Positions 52,199-61,225 of a stretch of DNA of 64,000 nt are shown here, piece by piece. Origin of the DNA: CAUZWH01 sp965247665 (GTDB lineage: Bacteria; Pseudomonadota; Alphaproteobacteria; SHVV01); NCBI GenBank assembly GCA_965247665.1, contig CBDFHH010000002.1:1-64000 (forward strand), in the 5' to 3' direction. Position numbers and translations under genes: made by a program. A model generated the notes under the pieces. That model was not told the origin of the DNA. It did no database searches and saw only the letters and a list, made by a program, of their open reading frames with translations. How positions within the stretch are numbered: position 1 is the stretch's first letter; each line of letters begins with the position of its first letter.

Positions 52199-52755
52199 AC
52201 GCGACACTCGACACTCTCGCCGCGTGCCTCGACCGCCATGGTGCCGACAGCGCCGATTGGCCCGACGGCCAACGCCCCGCCTTGCGGCGGCTGTTGAAGG
52301 AATCGCGCCACGCGCAGGCCATGGTCGAGGCCGCGCGGAAGATCGAGCGCGCGCTCGACACGTTGCAGGCGCCGCCGCCCTCGCCGGGTATGATCGACCG
52401 CGTGGTGGGCCGGTTTGCAGCAGGCGGCCGGTCGGCGGCGGGGTCGCCGCGACGACCGCCGCATCCGCTGCCGATCGCCGGCGCGGCAGCCGCCGCCGCG
52501 TCGGTTGCCGTGCTCGCCGTTTACCTGATCGACGAAAAGCCCGCGGTCACGCCGCGCCCTGTAGCCGATGTAGAGGAAAACCTTATACAGGACGGAGGTT
52601 TGATACAGGATGGGGGTTTGACCGTTGCTCGGACTGCGACGGAGGCGGCGGTCGACGAAGCCGACGACGACGCACTCGGTTTGATTCAGGTCACGGCGCT
52701 GGCGCGCAACGATTTCGACTGGATCGCTGCGATCGAACAGCTGCCCCTCGATTGA
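52195..52755 (+). CDS. Putative membrane anti-sigma factor
   Basis: 186 residues: an N-terminal helical domain (LDTLAACLDRHGADSADWPDGQRPALRRLLKESRHAQAMVEAARKIERALD), one membrane segment (GAAAAAASVAVLAVYLI at 98-114) and a periplasmic C-terminal part. That plan, and the ATGA overlap with the sigma gene, fit an anti-sigma protein of alphaproteobacteria. A duplicated LIQDGG pair at residues 128-139 reflects a recent 18-bp duplication. Confidence 0.75.
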   Translation: MNATLDTLAACLDRHGADSADWPDGQRPALRRLLKESRHAQAMVEAARKIERALDTLQAPPPSPGMIDRVVGRFAAGGRSAAGSPRRPPHPLPIAGAAAAAASVAVLAVYLIDEKPAVTPRPVADVEENLIQDGGLIQDGGLTVARTATEAAVDEADDDALGLIQVTALARNDFDWIAAIEQLPLD

Positions 52756-52902
52756 AACCTTGCCGGTCGATCGACCGAGCGGCGTCAACTGTCTGATTTA
52801 ACTAGCTGATATCGAAGGCGACGCGCGGCATTGCGTCGTCGCGCGTCCGGCGCTAGGGTGCCGCCGACCAGTCGATTGGAAGGCATCCGAGGGCGCACAC
52901 CG

Positions 52903-53805
52903 ATGGCTCAAATCCAGAGATTTTCTATTGTTGCAACGGCGGCGATATTCCTCGCTGCCTGTGCGGTGGTCGACGTATCGATGGTCGAGATGATGCAGCC
53001 GACCGGATCCGAGTTCTCGCAGAATCTGCATAAGGGCTACGTCGAAATCGGCGGCATGGAGCAACAGGAAAGCGATTGGCGCGATGGCGATCACTTCCTG
53101 ATGAAGGCCCAGATGGCCGCCAAGGGCGAAGCGCCGGGGCCGGACGCGGTTGAAGCGAGGACGATCCCCGCCAGCTACAAGAACCCCGCCTTCTACATGA
53201 AACGGCGCATCGACGAAGTGCTGGCCAAGGGCGCGCGCGAGAAAGCACCGTTGGACGCTGCGATGGCGCAAGTCTATTTCGATTGCTGGTTGCAGGAAAT
53301 CGAGGAGAACATTCAGCCGGCCGACATCAAGGCGTGCGAGGAGAAGTTCGAATTCCACATGGCCTTCGTGCACCAGTTCCTCAAGCCGCCGCCCAAACCC
53401 GCGCCCGTCCAGGCGGCCGCGCCGGCGATGCCGGAACCGAAACCGGAACCGATGGAGGAAATGGCCGAGCCTGTCTGGTCCCATTTCGTGGTTCGCTTCG
53501 ATACCGCCAGCTCGGTACTGAGTATCGAGGCACAGCAGACCCTCAACGAGGTGATTGCCGCATACCGCAAGTCGAAGCCCAAGGAAGTCGTGGTGAGCGG
53601 CCATGCCGACAGAGCGGGCAACAAAGAGTCCAATCTGGTCCTGTCGCAGTCCCGGACCACGGCGGCCGTCATGTTCCTGCTCGATGCCGGTGTTTCCAAC
53701 CGGCCGCTCAAGCCATCGTCTTACGGCGAGTCCAAGCCGGTAACCCGGGTCAAGGACAGCGTCGGCCACCCGCTCGATCGGCGTGTCGAAATCGAGCTGA
53801 AATAA
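52903..53805 (+). CDS. OmpA-family lipoprotein
   Basis: 300 codons from ATG 52903 (an in-frame earlier ATG at 52831 gives a non-signal N-terminus). Lipobox FLAAC puts the protein in the outer membrane or periplasmic face. A helical middle with EWxxAEEKF-like repeats is followed by a Pro-rich hinge and a peptidoglycan-binding OmpA domain (VVRFDTASSVLSIEAQQTLNEVIAAYR...VVSGHADRAGNKESNLVLSQSRTTAAVMFLLDAGV...YGESKPV). It anchors the envelope to peptidoglycan. Rho-independent terminator immediately after. Confidence 0.9.
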   Translation: MAQIQRFSIVATAAIFLAACAVVDVSMVEMMQPTGSEFSQNLHKGYVEIGGMEQQESDWRDGDHFLMKAQMAAKGEAPGPDAVEARTIPASYKNPAFYMKRRIDEVLAKGAREKAPLDAAMAQVYFDCWLQEIEENIQPADIKACEEKFEFHMAFVHQFLKPPPKPAPVQAAAPAMPEPKPEPMEEMAEPVWSHFVVRFDTASSVLSIEAQQTLNEVIAAYRKSKPKEVVVSGHADRAGNKESNLVLSQSRTTAAVMFLLDAGVSNRPLKPSSYGESKPVTRVKDSVGHPLDRRVEIELK

Positions 53806-53824
53806 AGATCAACGCGTACGCCAG

Positions 53825-53857
53825 GGCGGCGACCTATTGGGGTCGCCGCCTTTTTTT
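53825..53857 (+). terminator. Rho-independent terminator of the OmpA-like gene
   Basis: GGCGGCGACC (53825-53834) pairs perfectly with GGTCGCCGCC (53841-53850) across a 6-nt loop and is followed by seven T residues. Confidence 0.93.
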
Positions 53858-54468
53858 GTCCAGCTACGTCGCGTTCGCCGGCTGCCGGCCGACAACCGGG
53901 TTGCGGTCGATGCCGCCATCGGTTCGAACGAGCTCTACCCCGCCGCCGGCAACGCCCGGTGCACCGCGCCGCGAGTTTCATGTTGCCCGAGCGCGCGTTG
54001 CCTCATCCAGGGAGAACCACAGGGCCCCTTCGCCCTCACCGCCGACGACGTGATCCGGGGACGCCATGAGGTCGACGATGCGATCGGGTTCCTGCCCCCC
54101 AAGACGCGTTCTACGCCTTCCGCGGTTGGCTCGGCGCACGACGGCGGCGGCCGGGCCGTGACCGGCCTCCGGGCGCCGACTTCAACACCTTGCCGCGCTT
54201 CAAACTCCACACCGGCCGGCTGGCGATCTCCTACCGGTACGAAGGCGATGAGTTCTTTGCCGATCGCATCGCCGGCTTGTTCGCCGACGGCAAGACCTTT
54301 CGCGAGACGTTTGCCGCGCTGCCGGCACGCTTCGCCCGACAATCGAGATGCGCGAGCGGGGCGGCGCGTCAGCGGATGTGCTGCGGTGAAAGACGTGCAC
54401 GCCACGTGGAACCGTTGCGGGCGCTCGCAAGGTCTGTGAACATGGACTCGAGGTAAAGGGAGGAAACC
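53858..54468. other. Gap of 611 bp without a certain gene
   Basis: No intact gene is supported. A frame at 54190-54456 (LHTGRLAISYRYEGDEFFADRIAGLFADGKTFRETFAALPARF) is evenly composed and may be the remnant or a small hypothetical protein; upstream material (PPEG...ADDVIRGRHEVDD) lies in another frame. Length and frame breaks argue for a decayed gene of unknown family. Confidence 0.35.
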
Positions 54469-55299
54469 ATGGCCATCATCAGCTATCCGTTCGGCGCCGG
54501 ATCGACGCTGACGCATGTTCTCGAATCCGGATCGGGCGACCGCAACGTGGTGCTGATCCACGGTCTTGGCGCGCGCGCCGACCGCTGGCACACCAACCTC
54601 GAGCCGCTGGCCGACGCCGGCTACCACGCCTACGCGATCGACCTCCCCGGACACGGCTTCGCCTACAAGGGCGCGGACTATCGATACGGCGTCCCGGCAT
54701 TTGCCGACTTCGTCGGCGATTTCATGGACAGCATGGAGATCGAACGCGCGGCGATCGTCGGCACCTCCCTGGGCGGCCACGTCGCCGGCTACTTGGCCTC
54801 GCGCAGTCCCGATCGCACCACCGCGTTGGTCCTGGTCGGCGCGGTCGGCGTCATGCCACTGGGGCGGAAAGCCAGCGAAAACGTCCGCGCCAACGTCAAG
54901 AACGTCACGCGTGACGGCATCGCCGGCAAACTCAAATTCGTCCTCGCCAAGCAGGAGCTTATCACCGAGGATTTCATCAATGAGGAATTCCGGATCAACA
55001 ACTCACCCGGCGCGCAGGAGGCGTTCAACGTGCTCGGCGACTACATCGTCGAAAGCATCGACAACGATAATGTCGGCGCTGCGCTCAAAGACTACGCCGC
55101 GGCGAAACCGATGCTGCTGATCTGGGGTGCCGAGGACCAGGCCGTGCCGTTGAGCGTCGGCGAAGGCGCCCGCGACTTGCTAGGTTCTGTCCGGCTCGAA
55201 GCGATCGAAGGCTGTGGCCACTGCTCCTACATGGAGGATACTGCACGGTTCAACGAGATCCTGCTCGGCTTCCTCGACAGCGAAGCGGCCGCCGGCTAG
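54469..55299 (+). CDS. Alpha/beta hydrolase
   Basis: 276-residue hydrolase. Oxyanion LIHGLGAR, nucleophile elbow GTSLGGH (Ser), acid in a WGAEDQAVPL segment and His in EGCGHCSYME. The size and short lid are of the general esterase/C-C hydrolase type. AGGGAGGAAACC precedes ATG 54469. It is alone in orientation before hspQ. Confidence 0.88.
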   Translation: MAIISYPFGAGSTLTHVLESGSGDRNVVLIHGLGARADRWHTNLEPLADAGYHAYAIDLPGHGFAYKGADYRYGVPAFADFVGDFMDSMEIERAAIVGTSLGGHVAGYLASRSPDRTTALVLVGAVGVMPLGRKASENVRANVKNVTRDGIAGKLKFVLAKQELITEDFINEEFRINNSPGAQEAFNVLGDYIVESIDNDNVGAALKDYAAAKPMLLIWGAEDQAVPLSVGEGARDLLGSVRLEAIEGCGHCSYMEDTARFNEILLGFLDSEAAAG

Positions 55300-55341
55300 C
55301 GCCGACTGCTCTTAGCTCGACTTGTTTCAAGAACCCTCGCC

Positions 55342-55656
55342 ATGGAAACGCGCGCCAAATTCCATGTCGGCCAGATCATCCGTCATCGCTTGTTCGATTA
55401 TCGAGGTGTCGTGGTCGACGTCGATCCACAATTCCGCGGCAGCGAGGAATGGTATGAGCAGATGGCGCGTAGCCGGCCGCCCAAGGACCAACCCTGGTAC
55501 CATGTGCTGGTCCACGATGCGACGCATTGGACCTACGTTGCCGAGCGCAATCTCAACGAGGACGACAGCGACGATCCCGTTCGCCACTCCGATCTCGATC
55601 AGGTTTTTTCGGGGATGCGGGGCGGCGTCTATGTACGTCGCCGGGGCGTCAATTAG
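55342..55656 (+). CDS. hspQ: HspQ (YccV-like, hemimethylated-DNA-binding fold)
   Basis: 104 residues. The HspQ fold motifs are present: FHVGQIIRHRLFDYRGVVVDVDPQFRGSEEWY, PWYHVLVHDATHWTYVAERNL, and the C-terminal SGMRGGVYVRRR. The protein is a heat-shock specificity factor for Lon and related proteases and also binds hemimethylated DNA in E. coli. Confidence 0.93.
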   Translation: METRAKFHVGQIIRHRLFDYRGVVVDVDPQFRGSEEWYEQMARSRPPKDQPWYHVLVHDATHWTYVAERNLNEDDSDDPVRHSDLDQVFSGMRGGVYVRRRGVN

Positions 55657-55728
55657 GCGTCAATTGGTTGTCCCGCTACCACCAAATCCCTAGGATGCGC
55701 CGGCACTCATAACTCGAGGGGTACGCCG

Positions 55729-56451
55729 ATGGCAGTGACCGAGATTTGCGAGCCGAGCGAAGCGCTGGATACCGAGACCTTCGCCAAGGAGCTCGAAGCG
55801 ATCGTCGACGACAAGGTGCGCAATCGCATCTACCACCCCTTCGTCGAGGCGGTCGCCAACGGCACCGCAACCGAGGATCAATTTGCCGGTTGGATCCACC
55901 AATTCTCCCTGTGGGCCGACCCCTGCAACAAGTATCTCGGCACCATGTGGGCCAATTGCCCCGACGATGACATCCGCGCCGGCATCCTCGACAATATGCG
56001 CGAAGAGGAATACGGCTATCAATCGGGCATCGCCGGCCATGTCGAGTTGATCCATCGCACCTGCGACGCGCTGGGTTGGGAGGCCGAGCGCCGCGCACGG
56101 GACGAAAAACGCTACGAGTCCTGGGCCCTGCACCACTGGTTTGAGGTCGTGATGACGCGGCGGCCTTTCGTGGAGTCGATCTGCGCCACTTCGTTCACCG
56201 CCGAGCGCATGAACCACGTCGTGTTCGCCAAGCTGGAAAAGGGCCTGCGCGAGCACTATGACCTCGGCGAAGATGGGTTGCTGTCGGTCGCGGTCCACGC
56301 CTCGGATGTCGAGGAAGAGCATGCCAGCCTCGGACCGATGGCCATCGAACGCTACGGCACCAGCGCCTACGACCAGAAGAACATCCGCTTTGCGGTCAGG
56401 CACACGGCCGAGATGTATTACCGGCAGTACAATGTGTGGGAGTACTACTAG
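55729..56451 (+). CDS. Heme-oxygenase-like (TenA/PqqC-fold) putative iron enzyme, first of three
   Basis: 240-residue all-helical protein. Shared landmarks of the three copies: HPFVEAVANGTATEDQFAGWIHQFSLWADPCNKYLGTMWANCPDDDIRAGILDNMREEEYGYQ, a second helix HHWFEVVMTRRPFVESICATSF, and VHASDVEEEHASLGP. The Glu/His/Asp in EEEYG and HASDVEEEH are likely metal ligands; proteins of this fold can be di-iron oxygenases or cofactor-free PqqC/TenA-type enzymes. It is followed 26 bp later by the second copy. Confidence 0.85.
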   Translation: MAVTEICEPSEALDTETFAKELEAIVDDKVRNRIYHPFVEAVANGTATEDQFAGWIHQFSLWADPCNKYLGTMWANCPDDDIRAGILDNMREEEYGYQSGIAGHVELIHRTCDALGWEAERRARDEKRYESWALHHWFEVVMTRRPFVESICATSFTAERMNHVVFAKLEKGLREHYDLGEDGLLSVAVHASDVEEEHASLGPMAIERYGTSAYDQKNIRFAVRHTAEMYYRQYNVWEYY

Positions 56452-56476
56452 AGCTTGGCGCTGAAAGGAGAGCGGG

Positions 56477-57181
56477 ATGGCGCAAAACGGTGTGGTTTCG
56501 ACCGAACAGCTGATCGACGAGCTTAACGTCGTGCTCGACGATCCGGTGCGCAATCGTACGTTGCATCCCTTCGTTCAGGCGGTGCGCAGGGGAGCAGCGA
56601 CCGAGGACCAGATCGCCGGCTGGCTGCATCAGTTCTCGCTGTGGGCCGATCCCTCGAACAAACTGTTTGGTGTGCTGTGGGCCAACTGCCCGGACGACGA
56701 CATCCGCCAGGGTATTCTCGAGAACATGCTCGAGGAGGAGTATGGCGAGAGCTCCAAGACCGCCGGCCATATGAAGCTGATCGACGCAACGCTTACCGAG
56801 TTGGGGTGGGACGCGCCGCGCCGCGCCGAAGACCGACTGCAGCCCGAATCATGGTTGCAGAAGCATTGGCTCGAGGTGGTGATTCGCAATCGCCCGTTCG
56901 TCGACGCCCTCGCCGCCGTCTCCTTTGCCGCCGAGCGCATCAACCCGCTGGTCTTCGGCATCCTCGAAGAGGGTTTGCGCGAGCATTACGATCTCACCGA
57001 CGAGGGGCTGATGTCGATCTCGGTGCACGCCTCCGACGTCGAGGAGGAGCACGGCACGCTCGGACCGATGGCGATGTCGCGCCATGCCACCACCAAGCCG
57101 CAGCAGGACAGCGTCCGCTTCGCGGTCGAGCACACCGCCGACGTCTACTACAATCAGTACAACGTCTGGCAGTACTACTAG
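56477..57181 (+). CDS. Heme-oxygenase-like (TenA/PqqC-fold) putative iron enzyme, second of three
   Basis: 234 residues, clearly paralogous to its neighbours. GAATEDQIAGWLHQFSLWADPSNKLFGVLWANCPDDDIRQGILENMLEEEYGESSKTAGHM and VHASDVEEEHGTLGPMAMSRHATT are kept. The N-terminus before residue 15 is a variable lead. ATG 56477 is preceded by GGAGAG. Catalytic residues as in copy one; whether it acts as a partner subunit or isoenzyme is unknown. Confidence 0.85.
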   Translation: MAQNGVVSTEQLIDELNVVLDDPVRNRTLHPFVQAVRRGAATEDQIAGWLHQFSLWADPSNKLFGVLWANCPDDDIRQGILENMLEEEYGESSKTAGHMKLIDATLTELGWDAPRRAEDRLQPESWLQKHWLEVVIRNRPFVDALAAVSFAAERINPLVFGILEEGLREHYDLTDEGLMSISVHASDVEEEHGTLGPMAMSRHATTKPQQDSVRFAVEHTADVYYNQYNVWQYY

Positions 57182-57309
57182 AACCAGAGAACAGCCATCG
57201 GGGCGAGCGCAAACAGCCACCGTTACGCGTCCGAGCGCCACGTTCCCCCGCACCTCGCCCCGGGGCTATGGAGAGCCCGGCTCCCCACATTCATGTCGGA
57301 GAGATCGCC

Positions 57310-58011
57310 ATGTCGAAACAGCCGCTGACCAACGACGCCCTGGTCCAGGAGCTCGAGAACGCCCTGTTCGACGATGTGCGCAACCGCACCAGGCATCCGT
57401 TCATCGTGGCCGTCAAGGAAGGCAGGGCGAGCAAGGATCAGATCGCCGGGTGGCTGCACCAATTCTCGATGTGGGCGGATCCGACCAACAAGCTGTTCGG
57501 CGTGCTGTGGGCGAACTGCCCGGACGACGATTTGCGCCAGGGCATCCTCGAAAACATGCTCGAGGAAGAGTATGGCGAAAGCTCGAAGACCTCCGGTCAC
57601 ATGAAGCTGATCGGTGCGACCCTGACCGAACTCGGCTGGGACGAGGAGCGGCGCGCCCGGGACGAGATGCGCCTCGAATCCTGGCTGCTCAAGCACTGGT
57701 TCGAGGTGGTGATGTGCAACCGGCCCTTTGTCGAGGGATTGTCAGCCCTGTCGTTCGCCGCCGAGCGCATCAACCCGCTGGTCTTCGGTGAGCTCGAGGC
57801 GGGCCTCCGCGAGCATTACGACCTCACCGATGACGGTCTGATGTCGATCTCGGTGCACGCCTCCGACGTCGAGGAGGAGCACGGCACGCTCGGACCGACC
57901 GTGATGTCGCGCTACGCTATCACGGCCGCGACGCAAGCAAGTCTTCGCTTTGCGGTGATCCACACCGGCGATCTCTATTACAACCAGTACAACGTTTGGC
58001 AATATTACTAG
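57310..58011 (+). CDS. Heme-oxygenase-like (TenA/PqqC-fold) putative iron enzyme, third of three
   Basis: 233 residues from ATG 57310 (GGAGAG upstream). Closest to copy two: GRASKDQIAGWLHQFSMWADPTNKLFGVLWANCPDDDLRQGILENMLEEEYGESSKTSGHM and VHASDVEEEHGTLGPTVMSRYAIT. A 128-bp spacer separates it from copy two, while the cysteine-synthase gene follows after 21 bp. All three keep the candidate metal-ligand residues, so all may be active. Confidence 0.85.
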   Translation: MSKQPLTNDALVQELENALFDDVRNRTRHPFIVAVKEGRASKDQIAGWLHQFSMWADPTNKLFGVLWANCPDDDLRQGILENMLEEEYGESSKTSGHMKLIGATLTELGWDEERRARDEMRLESWLLKHWFEVVMCNRPFVEGLSALSFAAERINPLVFGELEAGLREHYDLTDDGLMSISVHASDVEEEHGTLGPTVMSRYAITAATQASLRFAVIHTGDLYYNQYNVWQYY

Positions 58012-58032
58012 GCTCGGGACGAGATCACCGTC

Positions 58033-59043
58033 GTGACCATAGCTCGCACATTTACCGACCTCATCGGCAACACTCCGTTGATCCGCCTCGATCGGGTTTC
58101 CGACGAAACCGGTTGCGAAATTCTCGGCAAGGCCGAATTCCTCAATCCGGGCAGCTCGGTCAAAGATCGCGCGGCGCTCTACATCATCCGCGACGCCGAA
58201 GCCAGAGGATTGCTGAAACCGGGCGGCATCATCGTCGAGGGTACGGCCGGAAACACCGGTATCGGGATCGCATTGGTGGGCAACTCGCTCGGCTACCGCT
58301 CGGTGATCGTCATCCCCGATACCCAGAGCGCCGAAAAGATCTCGATGCTGCGTCTGTGCGGCGCAGAGGTGCGGCCGGTTCCCGCGGTACCCTACAAGGA
58401 TGACAACAACTTCGTGAAATTGTCCGGACGTATCGCAGAGGAACTCGCGGCGACCGAGCGCAGCGGCGCCATCTGGGCTAACCAGTTCGACAATGTCGCC
58501 AACCGCCGGGCCCACTTCGAAGGCACCGGCCCCGAGATCTGGACGCAGACCGAAGGGCGCATCGACGGTTTTGTTTCTGCGGTCGGTACCGGCGGCACCC
58601 TGGCCGGCACCGGTATGGCGCTCAAGGAACGCAACCGCGAAATCGTCATCGCGTTGGCCGATCCGATGGGGGCTGCGCTCTACAATTACTACGTTCATGG
58701 CGAACTCAAAGCGGAGGGCAGTTCGATCACCGAGGGCATCGGTCAGGGCCGGATCACCAAGAACCTGGAGGGCGCGCCGATCGACAGGGCCTACCAGATC
58801 CCCGACGCGGAAGCGCTGCCCCATGTCTTCGATCTGCTCGAGCACGAGGGCTGGTGCGTGGGCGGCTCGACCGGCATTAACGTTGCCGGGGCGGTGCGCC
58901 TGGCCCGAGAGATGGGCCCCGGGCACACCATCGTCACCATCCTCGCCGACTTCGGCACACGTTACGAAAGCAAGCTGTTCAATCCGGCGTTTCTGCGATC
59001 CAAGGAGCTACCGGTGCCGCGGTGGCTGGAGAACCAGCCATGA
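58033..59043 (+). CDS. Cysteine synthase family PLP enzyme
   Basis: 336 codons from GTG 58033. Fold-type II PLP synthase: PLP Lys in NPGSSVKDRAA, phosphate-binding VEGTAGNTGIGIA, and SAVGTGGTLAGTGM. O-acetylserine sulfhydrylase family (CysK/CysM-like), but the C-terminal extension is longer than in CysK and the exact thiol substrate is open. Its stop overlaps the AlaX start (ATGA), so they are translationally coupled. Confidence 0.88.
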   Translation: MTIARTFTDLIGNTPLIRLDRVSDETGCEILGKAEFLNPGSSVKDRAALYIIRDAEARGLLKPGGIIVEGTAGNTGIGIALVGNSLGYRSVIVIPDTQSAEKISMLRLCGAEVRPVPAVPYKDDNNFVKLSGRIAEELAATERSGAIWANQFDNVANRRAHFEGTGPEIWTQTEGRIDGFVSAVGTGGTLAGTGMALKERNREIVIALADPMGAALYNYYVHGELKAEGSSITEGIGQGRITKNLEGAPIDRAYQIPDAEALPHVFDLLEHEGWCVGGSTGINVAGAVRLAREMGPGHTIVTILADFGTRYESKLFNPAFLRSKELPVPRWLENQP

Positions 59044-59759
59044 CCGAGCTGGTCTTCCGCGACGATCCCTATGCCCGGAGCTGCGGGGCGACCGTCACTT
59101 CCGTGGACGCGGGCGGGATCGAACTCGATCGCACCGTCTTCTATCCCATGGGCGGCGGCCAACCCGGCGACACGGGCCGTCTCGTTTTTGGTCGCGGCAT
59201 CGTCGAGATCGTCGACACCCGCAAGGGCGATGGACCCGAAATCGTACGGCACCTGATCGCCGAAGGCGCCGACGCGCCGCCACCGGGCACCGCTGTCTCG
59301 GCGGAGATCGACTGGGAACGGCGCCATCGCATCATGCGCGTTCACACCTGTCTGCACCTGCTTTCCGCTCTGTTGCCCTACCCGGTCACGGGCGGTCAGA
59401 TCAGCGACACCAGGGGCCGGCTCGATTTCGACATCCCCGAAGCGATCCTCGACAAGGAGACGCTTACGGCGCAGCTCAACGCGCTCATCGCGAGGGGCTC
59501 GACCGTGACGCCGGAATGGATCACCGATGAGGAGTTCGCCGCTCAACCGGATCTCGTCAAGACCATGATGGTCGCGCCGCCGACCGGCGCCGGCAAGATC
59601 CGCCTGATCCGCATCGAGGATCATGACCTGCAGCCCTGCGGCGGCACTCACCTCGCCAATACCCGGGAGATCGGGCAAGTGGTTGTCAGCAAGATCGAGA
59701 AAAAGGGCCGCCACAACCGCCGAGTCGTCGTCACCCTCGCCGAGGCCGTTCAGCAATGA
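59040..59759 (+). CDS. Stand-alone alanyl-tRNA editing protein (AlaX)
   Basis: 239 codons from ATG 59040. Editing-domain zinc ligands: RVHTCLHLLSALL (HxxxH at residues 104-108) and QPCGGTHLANT (CGGTH). It hydrolyses mischarged seryl- or glycyl-tRNA(Ala). Coupled by overlap to the cysteine-synthase gene before and the sulfurtransferase gene after (stop overlaps its ATG). Confidence 0.92.
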   Translation: MTELVFRDDPYARSCGATVTSVDAGGIELDRTVFYPMGGGQPGDTGRLVFGRGIVEIVDTRKGDGPEIVRHLIAEGADAPPPGTAVSAEIDWERRHRIMRVHTCLHLLSALLPYPVTGGQISDTRGRLDFDIPEAILDKETLTAQLNALIARGSTVTPEWITDEEFAAQPDLVKTMMVAPPTGAGKIRLIRIEDHDLQPCGGTHLANTREIGQVVVSKIEKKGRHNRRVVVTLAEAVQQ

Positions 59760-60649
59760 CCGAAGATCGGTCCGACGCCATCGTCTCGACCGCGTGGCTC
59801 GCCGCGCGGCTCGCCGACCCCGATATCCGTATCGTCGATTCCTCGTGGTATTTGCCGGCCCAGAAGAAGAACGGCAAATGGGAATACGAGCGCGCTCGGA
59901 TCCCTGGCGCCCGCTTCTTCGATATCGACAAAATCGCCGATACCGAAAGCGGCTTGCCGCACACCCTCCCCGGCGCCGAGCTGTTCGCCGAACGGGTTAC
60001 CGGACTCGGCATCGGCAACCGCCATCAGGTCGTCGCCTATGACGGGCTCGGGATCTTCAGCGCCGCACGGGCTTGGTGGATGTTTCGCGTTTTCGGCCAC
60101 GAAAAGGTCGCTGTCTTGGACGGCGGCATCGCCAAATGGCGCGCCGAATCGCGTCCCACCGAAGAAGGCAAACCGTCGCCTCCCGTGGCCGCCGACCCGG
60201 CGTTCCAGGCGGTTTACAATCGAGCCATGTTCCGCTCGCTCGAGGACATGCGCGCCAATCTCGACACGCGAGCGGAACAGGTTGCCGACGCGCGTTCCCG
60301 GGGGCGGTTCGACGGCACCGAACCCGAGCCGCGCGAGGGCATGCGTTCCGGACATATCCCCGGCGCCTGCAACCTGCCTTACGGCGAGCTGATCGATCCC
60401 GAGAGCGGTACGTTGCGCGAGCCCAAGCGACTCCAAGATGCGTTCGCGCGGGCCGACCTGGCGCTCGACCGGCCCGTCGTGACGAGCTGTGGCTCCGGCG
60501 TCACCGCAGCGATCCTGTCCCTCGCTCTCCACCTCCTCGACCACGACAAGCACGCCCTATACGACGGCTCGTGGAGCGAGTGGGGCGGGCGCGACGACAC
60601 ACCAATCGAGGACCCGGCGATGATCGAGCGCGCTCGATCCGAACTTTGA
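59756..60649 (+). CDS. sseA: 3-mercaptopyruvate sulfurtransferase (SseA-like, rhodanese family)
   Basis: 297 residues with two rhodanese domains. The catalytic Cys is in the loop VTSCGSGVTAAI, which is the CGSGVTA signature of mercaptopyruvate sulfurtransferases. The first domain has the YDGLGIFSAARAWWMFRVFGH pattern with no Cys. Part of the compact sulfur operon: overlapped by AlaX and followed by a GNAT gene after 11 bp. Confidence 0.93.
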   Translation: MTEDRSDAIVSTAWLAARLADPDIRIVDSSWYLPAQKKNGKWEYERARIPGARFFDIDKIADTESGLPHTLPGAELFAERVTGLGIGNRHQVVAYDGLGIFSAARAWWMFRVFGHEKVAVLDGGIAKWRAESRPTEEGKPSPPVAADPAFQAVYNRAMFRSLEDMRANLDTRAEQVADARSRGRFDGTEPEPREGMRSGHIPGACNLPYGELIDPESGTLREPKRLQDAFARADLALDRPVVTSCGSGVTAAILSLALHLLDHDKHALYDGSWSEWGGRDDTPIEDPAMIERARSEL

Positions 60650-60660
60650 GAACCAGAGCG

Positions 60661-61218
60661 ATGAGCGCGACGGCATCCGGCAACTATCTGGCCTGCACCA
60701 TCACCTATCTCGAAATGAAGCAGGCGCCGGAGCTGCCGCCTCTACACCAACCCGGTCTCCAGACCGCTCTGCTGCGTGTGGAAAAGCCAACCGTTTCCTT
60801 CTACCGCTTTCTCTATGATGCGGTCGGCCGCGACTGGATGTGGACCGAGCGCAAGCGCATGAGCGACCGCCGGCTGCGTGAGATCATCCACAACGACCGG
60901 GTCGAGATTTACGTGTTTTACGTCACCGGCTGTCCCGCCGGCTACGCCGAGCTCGATCGGCGTGAAGAAGCCGTCATCCACCTGTCCTATTTCGGCTTGC
61001 TGCCGGAGTATTTCGGCAAGGGACTCGGCACCTATCTGCTCAACCGGGTGGTGCGCTATTGCTGGGAGCAATCGCCTAAGCGGGTGTGGGTCAATACCAA
61101 CAACTTCGACCATCCCCGAGCGCTGCCGCTCTACCAGCGGATGGGCTTTGAGCCCTACTCCCGGCGCATGGTACATGTCGACCCCGATCCCGACCCCACG
61201 CCGCCGCTCGACGAATAA
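60661..61218 (+). CDS. GNAT-family N-acetyltransferase
   Basis: 185 residues. Acetyl-CoA-binding motif LPEYFGKGLGTYLLNRVVRYCWEQ and the C-terminal RALPLYQRMGFEPYSRRMV are typical. ATG 60661. It sits between sseA and metC in the same operon and probably acetylates an amine or amino acid linked to this pathway; the substrate is not known. Confidence 0.9.
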   Translation: MSATASGNYLACTITYLEMKQAPELPPLHQPGLQTALLRVEKPTVSFYRFLYDAVGRDWMWTERKRMSDRRLREIIHNDRVEIYVFYVTGCPAGYAELDRREEAVIHLSYFGLLPEYFGKGLGTYLLNRVVRYCWEQSPKRVWVNTNNFDHPRALPLYQRMGFEPYSRRMVHVDPDPDPTPPLDE

Positions 61219-61225
61219 CCGAATC

